Source: Nanobdellota archaeon (GTDB lineage Archaea; Nanobdellota; Nanobdellia; SCGC-AAA011-G17; GW2011-AR17). From it: DNA of 32,133 bases. The stretch's first letter is position 1; each line of letters begins with the position of its first letter. A program made the translations under genes and the position numbers. Under the pieces are notes generated by a model that saw only the letters and a list, made by a program, of their open reading frames with translations, made no database searches and had not been told where the DNA came from. The stretch lies in assembly GCA_013331795.1 (NCBI GenBank), contig DUFP01000022.1, positions 1 through 32,133 on the forward strand, given 5' to 3'. Shown here in pieces: positions 31,548-32,133 of this stretch.

Positions 31548-31934
31548 ATGATTTCACAAAAGATCCCAAAAATCATAGAAGATGTAGGCTTTGATTTTGA
31601 TTGGATTGAAGAAAAAGTGTGGAAATTACAATATCTTATAGAAGAAATAAATTTAGAAGAGTTAGCGTGGCATTTTGATATCCCTTTTTGGAATAAACCT
31701 CGTAGCTTTTATGATTTAAAACCAAGAGAGGTCATAGAAAATCATTCAAAATACAAAGAAGAATATGAAAGAACAATGCAAGCAGATCTTTCTCATCCTA
31801 TAGATATTATGAAGAATAAAGGAAGATGGCTTATTCTAGATGGTTTACATAGATTAGTAAAACTAAAAATCCAAGGAAAAGAAAAAATAAGAGTAAGAAA
31901 AATTCCAAGAAAGGAAATAAAAAATATTTGTTAA
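31548..31934 (+). CDS. Small ParB/sulfiredoxin-like domain protein
   Basis: A 128-residue protein whose C-terminal half carries WLILDGLHRLVKLKIQGKEK. The DGLHR box (residues 98-102) matches the DGxHR nucleotide-binding motif of the ParB N-terminal/Srx fold, which in ParB binds CTP. The N-terminal part (EDVGFDFDWIEEKVWKLQYL, then LAWHFDIPFWNK) is acidic and aromatic and unlike ParB itself. No DNA-binding HTH is attached, so chromosome partition is not implied. It is transcribed divergently from SRP54. Domain assignment is by motif only. Confidence 0.6.
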   Translation: MISQKIPKIIEDVGFDFDWIEEKVWKLQYLIEEINLEELAWHFDIPFWNKPRSFYDLKPREVIENHSKYKEEYERTMQADLSHPIDIMKNKGRWLILDGLHRLVKLKIQGKEKIRVRKIPRKEIKNIC

Positions 31935-31941
31935 AAAACTA

Positions 31942-32133
31942 TTATTCTGCTTCTTTAATGAGCTGTATTCCTGTAACAAGTCCCCAGATCCAAACGAGGA
32001 TGACAATAGGGATACCTATCAAAAAGAAAGACAGTGCAATACCTATAATAAGGAGAATAAGTTGAAATAATCCTTCTGATTTTCTTCCTGCAATAATCGT
32101 GCCTAATCCTGGTATCAATAATACATTAATCAG
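31942..32133 (-). CDS. C-terminal part of a small membrane protein (cut by window edge)
   Basis: The last 63 residues of a protein whose start lies beyond the right edge. It has two hydrophobic segments: LINVLLIPGLGTIIAGRKSE at the visible start, then LFQLILLIIGIALSFFLIGI continuing through PIVILVWIWGLVTGIQLI. This looks like small two- to three-helix membrane proteins with a conserved PGLG turn, but no function is known to me. It converges with the ParB-like gene, 7 bases separating the two stop codons. Confidence 0.65.
   Translation of the reverse strand: MINVLLIPGLGTIIAGRKSEGLFQLILLIIGIALSFFLIGIPIVILVWIWGLVTGIQLIKEAE

Noticed and set aside
31493-31576. Extra 28 residues at the SRP54 N-terminus
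   Set aside because: Hydrophobic sequence unlike the family, lies over the divergent promoter and overlaps the opposite gene; MVLDKLG at 31492 is the standard start.

Overview
The window is AT-rich archaeal DNA. The gene content is archaeal throughout: a complete S10/spc-type ribosomal protein cluster with eL19, eL32, eS4, SUI1/aIF1 and RNase P protein Rnp1 inserted, SecY plus a DUF106 (YidC/EMC3-like) membrane protein, an HMf-type histone, both DNA topoisomerase VI subunits, SRP54, Bud32 and intron-containing tRNAs. Short spacers, 4-base start/stop overlaps and TATA boxes about 27-30 bases ahead of start codons suggest a compact, largely leaderless genome. A DPANN-type archaeon (Woesearchaeota/Pacearchaeota-like) is my best guess; this is inference from protein style, not a search.

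Layout. 1-1284 (+): the 3' end of a transposase gene, a free-standing YbaK-type tRNA-editing protein and a MOSC protein. 1281-15098 (-): one long co-directional block read L3-L4-L23-L2-S19-L22-S3-L29-aIF1-Rnp1-S17-L14-L24-S4e-L5-S14-S8-L6-L32e-L19e-L18-S5-L30-L15-SecY-DUF106. 15099-15391: a divergent regulatory region with a cluster of hairpins ahead of L3 and a promoter for the histone gene (+). 15605-16673: hairpin-rich DNA, then an IS5-like transposase split by a -1 frameshift. 16772-18880 (-): four genes, three of unknown function and a short DegT-like PLP protein. 18936-24179 (+): a TPR-like protein, MetRS, then a lysA-aspartate kinase pair. 24217-24528 (-): tRNA-Ile with a 12-base intron and tRNA-Asn, which I resolve as carrying three introns. 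24660-26750 (+): a large membrane-anchored protein with internal repeats. 26747-31492 (-): Top6A, Top6B, Bud32 and SRP54. 31548-31934 (+): a small ParB-like protein. 31942-32133 (-): the C-terminal end of a small membrane protein.

How the parts work together: most of the window serves protein synthesis and export (ribosomal proteins, initiation factor, RNase P subunit, SecY, the DUF106 insertase, SRP54, MetRS, a trans-editing factor, two tRNAs, and Bud32, which belongs to the KEOPS complex that makes t6A on ANN-decoding tRNAs such as the Ile and Asn tRNAs found here). Chromosome maintenance is represented by the histone and topoisomerase VI.

The most interesting signals are the three-intron tRNA-Asn, the structured leader of the ribosomal protein operon whose last hairpin covers the L3 start codon, two divergent gene pairs sharing one central TATA box with identical 55-base spacing, a transposase whose Shine-Dalgarno sequence is buried in a hairpin, and an unrecognised repeat-containing membrane protein.
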